A stretch of 64,000 nucleotides of DNA from Oscillospiraceae bacterium. Its GTDB lineage: Bacteria; Bacillota; Clostridia; Oscillospirales; Oscillospiraceae. The first letter of the stretch is position 1. The number at the start of each line of letters is the position of its first letter. This document shows positions 52,696 to 61,247 of this stretch, piece after piece. The stretch is from contig CAKASQ030000061.1 in assembly GCA_916988195.3 (NCBI GenBank), forward strand, positions 89,590 through 153,589. The letters run 5' to 3'. Both the position numbers and the translations under genes were made by a program. The notes below the pieces were generated by a model. The model worked only from the letters and a program-made list of their open reading frames with translations. It searched no databases and had not been told where the DNA came from.

Positions 52696-52782
52696 TGTTG
52701 CGTCCTCCGCAGGATTTGTTCTTGCACCTATTTTAACGTCTTGCGCATACAAAATCAAGAGGAAATTCTGCCGGTTTGCGAT

Positions 52783-53025
52783 TCAGGAACAAAAATCTTC
52801 CAGAGCCCGTGTCAGTGCCGCCCGTCCCGCGACATACACGCCCTGCGATAAAAGCGCCCGGTCCTCCGCACGCGGCAGCATGGATACGCTCCGGCCCGTG
52901 TCAACGAGTGCAGAACCCGGTACCTCCCGGTAGCAGATCCTGCCGTCCTTCACCGTCAGAAAATAGGTCCTGGCACCAAGCCCCATCGCAAGCAAAATCG
53001 CACAAACAGCCACATTCCGCCTCAT
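52783..53025 (-). CDS. Small exported protein resembling the BofC C-terminal domain
   Basis: The 80-residue protein has a signal or anchor helix (about residues 4-18), then YFLTVKDGRICYRE and MLPRAEDRALLSQGVYV followed by LTRALEDFCS. This order (short beta strands, LPxxDxxLLxxGI and LxxxLEDY) resembles the C-terminal domain of BofC, a forespore protein that inhibits SpoIVB. AAGGAGG precedes the ATG. The assignment rests on motif recall and should be treated as tentative. Confidence 0.6.
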   Translation of the reverse strand: MRRNVAVCAILLAMGLGARTYFLTVKDGRICYREVPGSALVDTGRSVSMLPRAEDRALLSQGVYVAGRAALTRALEDFCS

Positions 53026-53074
53026 CCAAATCGCCTCCTTATTTCATACGTTTCCCTTCTTCAAGCGTTAGCAT

Positions 53075-53174
53075 ACAAAAAACGAATCTTCCGTCGAGCC
53101 AAAGCCCCGCAGAGTTTCGCGCCCGCAGTCGAGGCGCAGCCCCTTCTCGTAAAAAAGAGCTAGCTTTTTACGAG
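53075..53174. other. Partial repeat tail and A/T-rich palindrome
   Basis: The minus strand reads CTGCGGGCGCGAAACTCTGC followed by GGGGCTT, similar to the end of the 150-bp repeats. Beside it, CTCGTAAAAA and TTTTTACGAG (53146-53174) form a 10-bp dyad with T-runs on both sides. The gap before the PBP gene holds nothing else I can identify except an A/T-rich promoter region near 53220. Confidence 0.45.
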
Positions 53175-53316
53175 CGTCCCCACATATATTCATATTTTGT
53201 TTCCAAACTAATTGACACGTATGATATAATGTAACGATGAAAAATAAAATGGTATATTGTGCCTGCTTTTTGTAGGAAAATGCGGGCGCGTTTTTGCGAT
53301 AAAATGGAGGAACAAC

Positions 53317-55788
53317 ATGCGAGCAGATAAAAATACACAGCCCTCCGGCTCTGCGGCACGGCGGATTTTGAAAGGCTTCGGAAAGGTATTCGGCACGATG
53401 GTACTGGTGCTGTTTCTGACGACGCTGATTTTTGCGTGTCTGTTTGCCCTGTACGTCAAAAACAATCTCTCCGCACAGGTCGACTCGATCGACGGCTTTA
53501 CGCTCGATCAAACCTCCGTCATCTATTATGAAGACCCGAAGACCGGACAGGACGTCGTTCTGCGCAAGCTCTACGGCGGCGCGAACCGCACGTGGGTCAA
53601 ATATGAGGATATCCCCAAGAACCTCATTCACGCCTGCATCGCCATCGAGGACAAGCGCTTTGAAGACCATCAGGGCGTCGACTGGGTGACAACCTTAAAG
53701 GCCTGCGTCAAAATGTTCCTCGGAAGAGGAGAAGCGGGCGGTTCGACGATCACGCAGCAGCTCGTCAAAAATATCACGGGCCGCGACGAGGTCACGGTGC
53801 GCCGCAAGCTTGTTGAAATTTTCAGCGCTTTGGAACTTGAGAAGAAGTACACGAAAAAGCAGATCATGGAGCTCTATCTCAACGTCATCGCGCTCGGCGA
53901 AAACTGCGAGGGCGTGGAGTCTGCGTCGCAGGTCTATTTTGGCAAGAGCGTCAGCGAGCTCGACCTTGCCGAGTGCGCCGCGCTCATCGGCATCACAAAT
54001 AACCCCTCGATCTACGACCCGTATATCAATGCCGACAAGAACAAGGAGCGGCAGGTCATTATTCTCGACCAGATGCTCGAGCAGAAGTATATCACGCAGG
54101 AGCAGCACGATACGGCCGTGGCGGAGGAGCTGGTGCTCCATAATGCCAGCGGCGAAGCGTCCGGCGATGAGGACTACTATTCCTACTTTGAAGATCAGGT
54201 CATCAACGACGTCGTGCGGGACCTCAGCGAAAAGACCGGCTACGATCAGACAATTGTCCGCAAGATGCTCATGACGGGCGGCTATAAGATTTATTCGACG
54301 CTCAACCCAGACGTGCAGGCGGCAGTGGAGGAGGTCTATCAGAACCTCGATAATATCCCCAACACCGCAAGCTCGCAGCAGCTGCAGTCCGGCATTGTCA
54401 TCATTGATAATAAGACGGGAGACGTTGTGGCCGTGGCCGGCGGCGTGGGCGAAAAGCAGGGAAGCCTGATCCTGAACCGCGCGACGCAGAGCTATCTGTC
54501 CCCGGGCTCGACGATCAAGCCTGTCTCCGTTTACGCGCCCGCGCTGGAGCTCGGGCTCATCACGCCCGCGACGGTCATGGACGATACGCCGTATTCGTTT
54601 ACCGACGCGCGGCACTGGCCGAAAAACTCCGACTCGATTTACAGGGGCCTCATGAACATCAACGAGGCAGTGGGTCTTTCCATCAACACGATCCCCGTCA
54701 AGCTCGTCGCGCAGATGACGCCGGAATACAGCTTCGAGTTCGCGAAGGAAAAAATGGGACTCAGCACGCTTGTATCGTCCTATGTGAACGCGGCGGGAGA
54801 CACGTTCTCGGACGTTGACCTGGCGCCTCTTGCGATGGGCGGATTGACCCGGGGCGTGACCGTTAAGGCGATGGCGCAGGCTTACGCGACGTTTGCGAAC
54901 GAAGGCGTGTACCGTGAGGCGCGGACGTATACGAAGGTTGTAGACTCCGACGGTAAGGTCGTGCTCGATAATACGCAGCAGTCGCACGTTGCGATGAAGG
55001 ACATGACGGCCTGGTATATTACCTATATGCTGGAGAACACCGTCGAATCCGGAACCGGCACGGCGGCGCAAATCGCGAATATGACCGTCGCGGGCAAGAC
55101 CGGCACCACGACGAGTGACTTTGACCGCTGGTTCGCGGGCTATACGCCCTATTATACCGGCGTCGTCTGGTGCGGCTACGATGACCCCGAGGAGGTCGTG
55201 TTGACGGATTCGTCGACGAATCCCGCCATCGTCCTCTGGCAGAAGGTCATGGAGCAGGTGCATGACGGCCTTCCCAATAAGGAATTTAACAAGCCGACAA
55301 ACGTGGTCGAGTGTACGGTCTGCCGCGACAGCGGCCTTCTCATGACCGATGCGTGCCGCGAGGACCCGAGAGGAAGCCGCGCTGTGACCGTGGAGCTCAG
55401 TCTCTACGATGTGCCGACGCAGAACTGCGATGTCCATAAGGAAGTGGAGATCTGCGGCGCTTCTGGGCACGTGGTCAATGAATACTGCAAGCAGGTTGAG
55501 GGCAACACGACAAAGACCGTGGGACTTTTGGATGTTTCGCGAGCCTTCCCCGTGCGCGGCATTACGGTGCAGGATCAGGCCTACGCCGTGCCGAACGACT
55601 CTCTGCCCGCGGGCTATTACCCGGCATTGAGCCCGGATGTGGACGCGATCAACGTTGAGTGCTATATCCACACAAGAGACGATCTGCCCGAGCCCGAAGC
55701 GCCGGAAGACGAGGAAGAGGAAGACAGTGCAAGCCGCATTTCCGCCGCTGTGCGCGATATCCTCACGGGCGGCAGCCAGAACGATTAA
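53317..55788 (+). CDS. Class A penicillin-binding protein (PBP1A family)
   Basis: The 823-residue bifunctional enzyme has a short cytoplasmic tail, one membrane helix (about residues 27-50), a GT51 glycosyltransferase domain with the catalytic Glu111 in IEDKRFEDHQGVDW and GGSTITQQLVKN, and a transpeptidase domain with STIK (Ser398), SIN and KTGTT (Lys594). It polymerises and cross-links peptidoglycan. The acidic C-terminal tail is short. GGAGG precedes the ATG at 53317. It heads a co-directional gene series. Confidence 0.95.
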   Translation: MRADKNTQPSGSAARRILKGFGKVFGTMVLVLFLTTLIFACLFALYVKNNLSAQVDSIDGFTLDQTSVIYYEDPKTGQDVVLRKLYGGANRTWVKYEDIPKNLIHACIAIEDKRFEDHQGVDWVTTLKACVKMFLGRGEAGGSTITQQLVKNITGRDEVTVRRKLVEIFSALELEKKYTKKQIMELYLNVIALGENCEGVESASQVYFGKSVSELDLAECAALIGITNNPSIYDPYINADKNKERQVIILDQMLEQKYITQEQHDTAVAEELVLHNASGEASGDEDYYSYFEDQVINDVVRDLSEKTGYDQTIVRKMLMTGGYKIYSTLNPDVQAAVEEVYQNLDNIPNTASSQQLQSGIVIIDNKTGDVVAVAGGVGEKQGSLILNRATQSYLSPGSTIKPVSVYAPALELGLITPATVMDDTPYSFTDARHWPKNSDSIYRGLMNINEAVGLSINTIPVKLVAQMTPEYSFEFAKEKMGLSTLVSSYVNAAGDTFSDVDLAPLAMGGLTRGVTVKAMAQAYATFANEGVYREARTYTKVVDSDGKVVLDNTQQSHVAMKDMTAWYITYMLENTVESGTGTAAQIANMTVAGKTGTTTSDFDRWFAGYTPYYTGVVWCGYDDPEEVVLTDSSTNPAIVLWQKVMEQVHDGLPNKEFNKPTNVVECTVCRDSGLLMTDACREDPRGSRAVTVELSLYDVPTQNCDVHKEVEICGASGHVVNEYCKQVEGNTTKTVGLLDVSRAFPVRGITVQDQAYAVPNDSLPAGYYPALSPDVDAINVECYIHTRDDLPEPEAPEDEEEEDSASRISAAVRDILTGGSQND

Positions 55789-55807
55789 ACAACAGCAGGA
55801 GAACGCT

Positions 55808-56671
55808 ATGTGGCTTTCAGACGAATGGAAGGACTATGAAGTCATCGATACCTCGAGCGGGGAAAAGCTTGAGCGATGGGGAAAGTATATCCTCGTGCGC
55901 CCAGACCCGCAGGTGATTTGGAGTACGCCTAAAAATCACCCCTTGTGGCGCAAATACGACGCAAAATACAGCCGATCCAATACTGGCGGCGGAAAATGGT
56001 CAAACCTGCATCTTCCTGAGCAGTGGCAGGTGCGATATAAGGAGCTCACGTTCAACGTAAAGCCCATGAACTTCAAGCACACGGGCGTGTTCCCGGAGCA
56101 GGCCGCCAACTGGGACTTTGCAATGGAGAAAATCAGAGGCGCAGGAAGACCCATCAGCGTTCTGAATCTCTTTGCCTACACGGGCGGCGCGACGATTGCC
56201 TGCGCGGCGGCGGGTGCGAGCGTCTGCCATGTGGACGCGGCGAAGGGCATGGTCGCGTGGGCGAAGGAAAACGCAAGGTCCTCCGGGCTGGAGGAAAAGC
56301 CGATCCGCTGGATTGTGGATGACTGCGGCAAATTTGTCGAGCGCGAGATCCGGCGCGGCCGGCGCTACGACGCGATCATCATGGATCCGCCGAGCTACGG
56401 GCGGGGACCTTCGGGCGAAATCTGGAAGCTCGAAGACAACCTCTACCCCTTCGTGGAGCTTGTGAGTAAGGTCCTGAGCGACGATCCGCTCTTTGTGATC
56501 ATCAATTCCTACACCACGGGGCTCGCTCCCTCGGTGTTGGGCTACATTTTAGATACGCTGGTATCCAAAAAATATGGCGGCAAAACGCGCTGCGACGAGC
56601 TGGGCCTCCCGGTGACAAATACAGGCCTGGCCCTTCCGTGCGGCAGCACCGGCCGGTGGACGAGGGACTGA
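55808..56671 (+). CDS. Class I SAM-dependent rRNA methyltransferase (RlmI-like)
   Basis: The 287-residue protein has the SAM-binding motif VLNLFAYTGGATIACAAAGA followed by the acidic loop VDAAKGMVAWA, and the catalytic-type motif DPPSYGRGPSGEIW. This matches the RlmI/RlmK group without the N-terminal PUA domain. The target base is not known. AGGAGA precedes the ATG at 55808. The ecfA1 gene begins two bases after its stop codon. Confidence 0.88.
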   Translation: MWLSDEWKDYEVIDTSSGEKLERWGKYILVRPDPQVIWSTPKNHPLWRKYDAKYSRSNTGGGKWSNLHLPEQWQVRYKELTFNVKPMNFKHTGVFPEQAANWDFAMEKIRGAGRPISVLNLFAYTGGATIACAAAGASVCHVDAAKGMVAWAKENARSSGLEEKPIRWIVDDCGKFVEREIRRGRRYDAIIMDPPSYGRGPSGEIWKLEDNLYPFVELVSKVLSDDPLFVIINSYTTGLAPSVLGYILDTLVSKKYGGKTRCDELGLPVTNTGLALPCGSTGRWTRD

Positions 56672-56673
56672 GC

Positions 56674-57528
56674 ATGGAAAACGCAATTGAGATCCGGCAC
56701 CTCGCGTATTCCTACCCGGACGACACAGCAACCGAACACGTGGTCTTTCAGGACTTGAGCCTCGATATTGAGCAGGGAAGCTTCGTCGCCGTATTGGGGC
56801 ACAACGGCTGCGGCAAATCGACGCTTGCCAAGCATCTGAACGCGATTTTGCTGCCCGAGGGCGGCACGGTGACGGTTTACGGACTTGACACAAAGCAGGA
56901 GGAAAACCTTCTTGCCATCCGCCAGCAGGTGGGCATGGTGTTCCAGAACCCGGATAACCAGATCGTCTCAAATGTCGTAGAAGAGGACGTGGCCTTCGCG
57001 CCGGAGAACCTCGGCGTTCCGTCGGAGGAAATCCGCAGGCGCGTGGACGAGGCGTTGGAGGCTGTCGGCATGGCGGCCTATAAAAAGCATGCGCCGCACC
57101 TTCTTTCGGGCGGCCAGAAGCAGCGCGTTGCGATTGCGGGTGTGCTCGCGATGCGGCCCAAGACCATCGTGCTCGACGAGCCGACCGCGATGCTGGACCC
57201 GCAGGGACGGCAGGAGGTTGTCTCGATCGTCGAAAAGCTCAGCCGTGAGCAGAATATCACGGCCATTTTAATCACGCACCACATGGACGAGGCCATCTGC
57301 GCCGACCGCGTGATTGCGATGGATGACGGGAAAATCATCGCCGACGGCGCGCCGAAGGACGTTTTTACGAAGATCGACCTTCTGCAAAGCGTCGGACTGA
57401 CCGCGCCGCAGACGACGCTTTTGCTGAAAGCGCTCGATGACGACGGCTGCGCGCTTCCGCTGGACGCTCTGAGCGTGGACGACTGCGCGCAGGCGCTGTT
57501 TCGGCAAATTTCGCAGGCGAAAGCCTGA
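56674..57528 (+). CDS. ecfA1: ECF transporter ATPase A1
   Basis: The 284-residue ABC ATPase has Walker A GHNGCGKST, the Q-loop region VGMVFQNPDNQIV, signature LSGGQKQR and Walker B TIVLDEPTAMLD. The C-terminal region fits EcfA1 (CbiO). With EcfA2 and EcfT it forms the shared energising module for vitamin and metal uptake through separate substrate-binding S subunits. The ATG at 56674 follows the methyltransferase stop. Confidence 0.93.
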   Translation: MENAIEIRHLAYSYPDDTATEHVVFQDLSLDIEQGSFVAVLGHNGCGKSTLAKHLNAILLPEGGTVTVYGLDTKQEENLLAIRQQVGMVFQNPDNQIVSNVVEEDVAFAPENLGVPSEEIRRRVDEALEAVGMAAYKKHAPHLLSGGQKQRVAIAGVLAMRPKTIVLDEPTAMLDPQGRQEVVSIVEKLSREQNITAILITHHMDEAICADRVIAMDDGKIIADGAPKDVFTKIDLLQSVGLTAPQTTLLLKALDDDGCALPLDALSVDDCAQALFRQISQAKA

Positions 57529-57545
57529 TTTCGGAGGAAAAACGG

Positions 57546-58415
57546 TTGGAGCCTGTATTAGAAATTCGAAATGTGTCGCATGTCTACGGCGCGGATACGC
57601 CGTTTGAGCATGTGGCGCTGGACAATGTGAGCCTGACGGTCGGGCGGGGCGAGTTTGTCGGCCTGATCGGCCACACGGGCTCTGGAAAATCGACGCTCAT
57701 CCAACATATGAACGGCCTCTTGAGGCCGTCAAACGGGCAGGTGTTGTTTGAGGGGCAGGACGTGTGGTCGGACGCGAAGCTGACGCGCCGTCTGCGTTTT
57801 CATGTGGGACTGGTGTTCCAGTACCCGGAGTATCAGCTTTTTGAAGAGACGGTCTTTCAGGACATCGCCTTCGGCCCCAAGAACATGGGCTTGTCTGAAG
57901 ACGAGGTTCGCGCGCGCGTTTTGCGGGCGGCGGGCTTTGTCGGCATTACGGAGAAGGAACTCGAAAAATCGCCCTTTGACCTCTCTGGCGGGCAGAAGCG
58001 CAGAGCCGCGATTGCGGGCGTGATTGCGATGGAGCCGGACGTTCTGATCCTCGATGAGCCCACGGCGGGACTGGACCCCGTCGGCCGCGAGAGCATTCTG
58101 GAAAATATCCGGGCCTATCAGGCGGCGCAGGGCGCGTCAGTCATCATGGTGAGCCATTCGATGGAGGAGATCGCCTCCAATGTCGACAGGCTTCTTGTCA
58201 TGAACGACTCGCACCTCGTCATGGATGCAACGCCTGCGGAGGTGTTCGCGAAACCGGAGGAGCTCGTGCAGATGGGACTTGCCGTGCCGAAGGTGACGCA
58301 GGTGCTTTTAAAGCTCCGCGAGCTCGGCGTGGATGTTCCGGCCTCCGCCTTTACGGTGGAGCAGGCGGAAAAGCTTCTCCTGCCGCTTCTGAAAGGGGGG
58401 AAGGCCGCATGCTGA
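57546..58415 (+). CDS. ecfA2: ECF transporter ATPase A2
   Basis: The 289-residue ATPase has Walker A GHTGSGKST, VGLVFQYPEYQLF, signature LSGGQKRR and Walker B VLILDEPTAGLD. The start is TTG at 57546, thirteen bases from GGAGG; no ATG fits better. It overlaps ecfT by seven bases. Confidence 0.93.
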   Translation: MEPVLEIRNVSHVYGADTPFEHVALDNVSLTVGRGEFVGLIGHTGSGKSTLIQHMNGLLRPSNGQVLFEGQDVWSDAKLTRRLRFHVGLVFQYPEYQLFEETVFQDIAFGPKNMGLSEDEVRARVLRAAGFVGITEKELEKSPFDLSGGQKRRAAIAGVIAMEPDVLILDEPTAGLDPVGRESILENIRAYQAAQGASVIMVSHSMEEIASNVDRLLVMNDSHLVMDATPAEVFAKPEELVQMGLAVPKVTQVLLKLRELGVDVPASAFTVEQAEKLLLPLLKGGKAAC

Positions 58416-59212
58416 AGGATGTGACGCTCGGCCAGTATTTCCCGGGCGAGACCGCTGTTCACAAGATGGACCCCAGAACAAAGCTTGTGCTCGTCATCGT
58501 GTACATCGTGGCGCTGTTTCTCGCGAAGGGCGCGGCGGGGTACGCGCTTGTGGCGGGGTGCCTGCTTGCTGTCGTCTGGATTTCCAAAATCCACTTGAAA
58601 GTGATTTTAAAGGGCCTCAAGCCATTGATGCTGATCATCATCCTGACGGCGGTTTTGAACCTCTTTTACGGGCAGGGCGAACCGCTCGTGCAGTTCTGGA
58701 TTTTCAAGATCACAAAACAGGGCATCGAAAACGCGGTTTTCATGGTGCTCCGCATCACGCTTTTGGTGGCGGGGACGTTCATGCTCACCTACACCACGAG
58801 CCCGATCGCGCTGACAGACGGTCTGGAGAGCTTGCTGAGTCCTCTCAAAAAAATCGGCGCGCCGGTGCATGAGCTTGCGATGATGATGTGCATCGCGCTT
58901 CGCTTTATCCCCACGCTCATTGAAGAAACCGATAAGATCATGTCCGCCCAGAAAGCAAGAGGCGCAGACTTTGAGTCCGGAAACATCCTCGCGCGCGCAA
59001 AGGCGCTCATTCCGATCCTGGTGCCGCTTTTCATCTCGGCCTTCCGCCGGGCAGACGAGCTGGCCACCGCGATGGAGTGCCGCTGCTACCACGGGGGAGA
59101 GGGCCGCACCAAGCTCCACGCGCTCCATTATGCGGGGCGCGACTATACGGCCTATTGCCTTGGCGCGCTGATGCTCGCGGGCGTGATTGTGCTGCGGCGC
59201 TTTGGCTTATAA
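58409..59212 (+). CDS. ecfT: ECF transporter transmembrane subunit T
   Basis: The 267-residue membrane protein has five to six helices and the two coupling motifs around Ala-Arg-Gly: QKARGADFES and MECRCYHGGEGRTK. EcfT couples ATP hydrolysis to the S subunit. No S subunit is encoded nearby, as is usual for the shared group II module. Confidence 0.93.
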   Translation: MLKDVTLGQYFPGETAVHKMDPRTKLVLVIVYIVALFLAKGAAGYALVAGCLLAVVWISKIHLKVILKGLKPLMLIIILTAVLNLFYGQGEPLVQFWIFKITKQGIENAVFMVLRITLLVAGTFMLTYTTSPIALTDGLESLLSPLKKIGAPVHELAMMMCIALRFIPTLIEETDKIMSAQKARGADFESGNILARAKALIPILVPLFISAFRRADELATAMECRCYHGGEGRTKLHALHYAGRDYTAYCLGALMLAGVIVLRRFGL

Positions 59213-59233
59213 TTTATCACACGGGAGAACGCT

Positions 59234-59998
59234 ATGAGAAACATTGCCCTGACGCTCCGCTACCTCGGTACGGCCTATCACGGCTGGCAGGTGCAGAAAA
59301 ATGATATCACGGTCGGCCAGACGCTCGAGAAAGCTGCCGCCATGGTCGTGGGCCACAAGGTGCATATTACCGGCTGCGGCCGGACGGACGCGGGCGTTCA
59401 CGCGAAGGTCTACGTAGCAAATTTCCGCACCGATGCGAGAATTCCCGTGGACCGGATTCCCTACGCCTTCAACACGCACCTGCCCGGAGACATCGTCGTC
59501 ACCGGTGCGATGGAGCTGCACGACGGCTTCAATGCCATCGGCTCATGCGTCAAGAAGGAATACACCTATCTCATTTACAATTCCCCGATCAAGGATCCGT
59601 TTTATGTCAACCGTGCCTGGTTCTATCCCAAACACCTCGACGAGGCGGTCATGCAGCGCGCGGCGCAGCAGTTTGTCGGCACACACGATTTTGCCGCCGT
59701 CCGCTCGGTCGGAACGGAAGTGAAGTCCACGGTGCGCACGGTCTATCACTACGAGGTCGAACGGGACGGCGATCTCATTTCCCTTCGCGTCTGCGCCAAC
59801 GGGTTTTTATATAACATGGCGCGCGCGATGGCGGGGACGGTTGTGTACGCCGCAGAGGGGAAGTTCCCGCCCGAGGAAGTGGCCAATATCCTGGCAAACG
59901 GCGACCGCAAGGCTGCCGGTCCCACGGTTCCGCCCGGCGGGCTCTACATGACCCAGCTCTGGTATGACGACGGAGAGGCAGTGTTCCATGTCGGATAA
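59234..59998 (+). CDS. truA: tRNA pseudouridine(38-40) synthase
   Basis: The 254-residue protein has RYLGTAYHGWQVQKN and the catalytic aspartate in GCGRTDAGVHA (Asp52), with FLYNMARAMAGT near the C-terminus. It modifies the anticodon arm of many tRNAs. In Firmicutes truA often follows ecfT, as here. Confidence 0.96.
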   Translation: MRNIALTLRYLGTAYHGWQVQKNDITVGQTLEKAAAMVVGHKVHITGCGRTDAGVHAKVYVANFRTDARIPVDRIPYAFNTHLPGDIVVTGAMELHDGFNAIGSCVKKEYTYLIYNSPIKDPFYVNRAWFYPKHLDEAVMQRAAQQFVGTHDFAAVRSVGTEVKSTVRTVYHYEVERDGDLISLRVCANGFLYNMARAMAGTVVYAAEGKFPPEEVANILANGDRKAAGPTVPPGGLYMTQLWYDDGEAVFHVG

Positions 59999-61151
59999 CG
60001 TTTCAAAATTTGATCCCCATCCCGGGAAAAGCATCGCGCGGCGGATCGTGCTGTTCGTGCTGGCGCTCGTTCTGGTGGGCGGCGCGGTGACGCTTTACGT
60101 GTTCCGCGATTCTTTGAATTTAGATGCGGCGAAGCGCTTTGTGCGCTACCTGAACGTCAAAACAGACTCCGCGGGAGGTAGCTTCACGTTTGATTCCCAT
60201 AACGCGAACCAGTATGCCGACTTGCAGGGAGGCCTTGCCGTGGCGTCTGTCTCCGGGCTCAGTCTTTATGACGCGAACGGAGATGAGCTTGCCGTTGTGC
60301 AGGCAAAACTGGATACCCCCGCTATCCGCACAGGAGGCAAGCTCACGCTGGCCTTCGACGTGGGCGGAACGAACCTTCTTGCTGTGCGGCAGTCGGGAGA
60401 GACGGCTCTGAGCCTTACGACCCAGAGACCGATTTTCGATGCGGATATGGCCGCGGACGGCAGCCTCTGCTACGCGACGTCGGAGTCCGGCTATAAGACG
60501 GTTCTATACGTCTACGACAGCAATCAGAACCGGATCTACCGCTGGTTATCTGCCAGTCAGTTCATGCCCGTCTGCGCGGTCTCGGCAGGAGGAAAGTATC
60601 TGGCCAGTGTGTCACTTGGCCAGCGGGATGGCATTTACGCATCAAGCCTCCACATTTTCCAGACTGCGAAGGAAGATTCCGGTATTACGGCCGCGCTTGG
60701 TGGCAACCTTATTTACGATCTGACATTTCTGGACGCAAATACCATCTGCGCCGTGGGGGAGTCCGGCGCGAAGTGGCTCGACGTGAGCGGAAGCCTTCTG
60801 GCGGACTACACGTACAACGGTGCATATCTCAAGGACTTTGATTTTGGCGGCGACGGATTTCTCTCTTTGATCGTGAATATGTATAAGGCAGGCAACCACT
60901 GTTCGGTTGTTACCGTTGACAAAACGGGGACGGAGCTTGGAAGTGCCGAACTCGACGTGCAGATCCTCGATTTTTCGGCGGCAGGGGAGTACCTTGCCGT
61001 TCTGACGGCGGAAAAGCTCACCATCTACACCAGAACAATGACGCCCTATTTTGAGCAGGCGAACACGACGAGCGCGACAAATGTCATCATGCGCGCCGAC
61101 GGCTCGGCAGTTCTGCTCGGCGGCGGACGCGGCGAGATCATACTGCCTTGA
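59988..61151 (+). CDS. DUF5711-like membrane-anchored beta-propeller protein
   Basis: The 387-residue protein has one N-terminal membrane helix (about residues 20-42) followed by a repetitive beta-rich extracellular domain resembling a beta-propeller (recurring segments such as LSLYDANGDELAVVQ, LDVSGSLLADYTYNG and LTIYTRTMTPYF). It resembles the DUF5711 family of Clostridia, with no known function. The start at 59988 overlaps truA by eleven bases and follows GGAGAGG. Confidence 0.75.
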   Translation: MSDNVSKFDPHPGKSIARRIVLFVLALVLVGGAVTLYVFRDSLNLDAAKRFVRYLNVKTDSAGGSFTFDSHNANQYADLQGGLAVASVSGLSLYDANGDELAVVQAKLDTPAIRTGGKLTLAFDVGGTNLLAVRQSGETALSLTTQRPIFDADMAADGSLCYATSESGYKTVLYVYDSNQNRIYRWLSASQFMPVCAVSAGGKYLASVSLGQRDGIYASSLHIFQTAKEDSGITAALGGNLIYDLTFLDANTICAVGESGAKWLDVSGSLLADYTYNGAYLKDFDFGGDGFLSLIVNMYKAGNHCSVVTVDKTGTELGSAELDVQILDFSAAGEYLAVLTAEKLTIYTRTMTPYFEQANTTSATNVIMRADGSAVLLGGGRGEIILP

Positions 61152-61177
61152 ATTTTCAGTTCCGTCATATATTGGCG

Positions 61178-61207
61178 TTGGAATTGTTCACAATTCCGTG
61201 CTATACT
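61178..61207 (+). promoter_or_regulatory. Promoter of clpE with a dyad in the spacer
   Basis: TTGGAA (61178-61183) and TATACT (61202-61207) are 18 bases apart. The dyad GGAATTGT-TC-ACAATTCC (61180-61197) covers the -35 box and spacer, suggesting a repressor site. It does not match the CtsR heptamer repeats or CIRCE. Confidence 0.6.
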
Positions 61208-61247
61208 TCTTAAAAATTGATCCTATCTGAGTAGGAGAACGTATATC

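Noticed and set aside
53695..55671. Minus-strand ORF of 658 residues opposite the class A PBP
   Set aside because: It is antisense to a PBP with all catalytic motifs in place.
61180..61197. Similarity of the clpE dyad to the lac operator
   Set aside because: The half-sites match AATTGT/ACAATT, but the spacing and centre differ and there is no lac context; short A/T-rich dyads often coincide.
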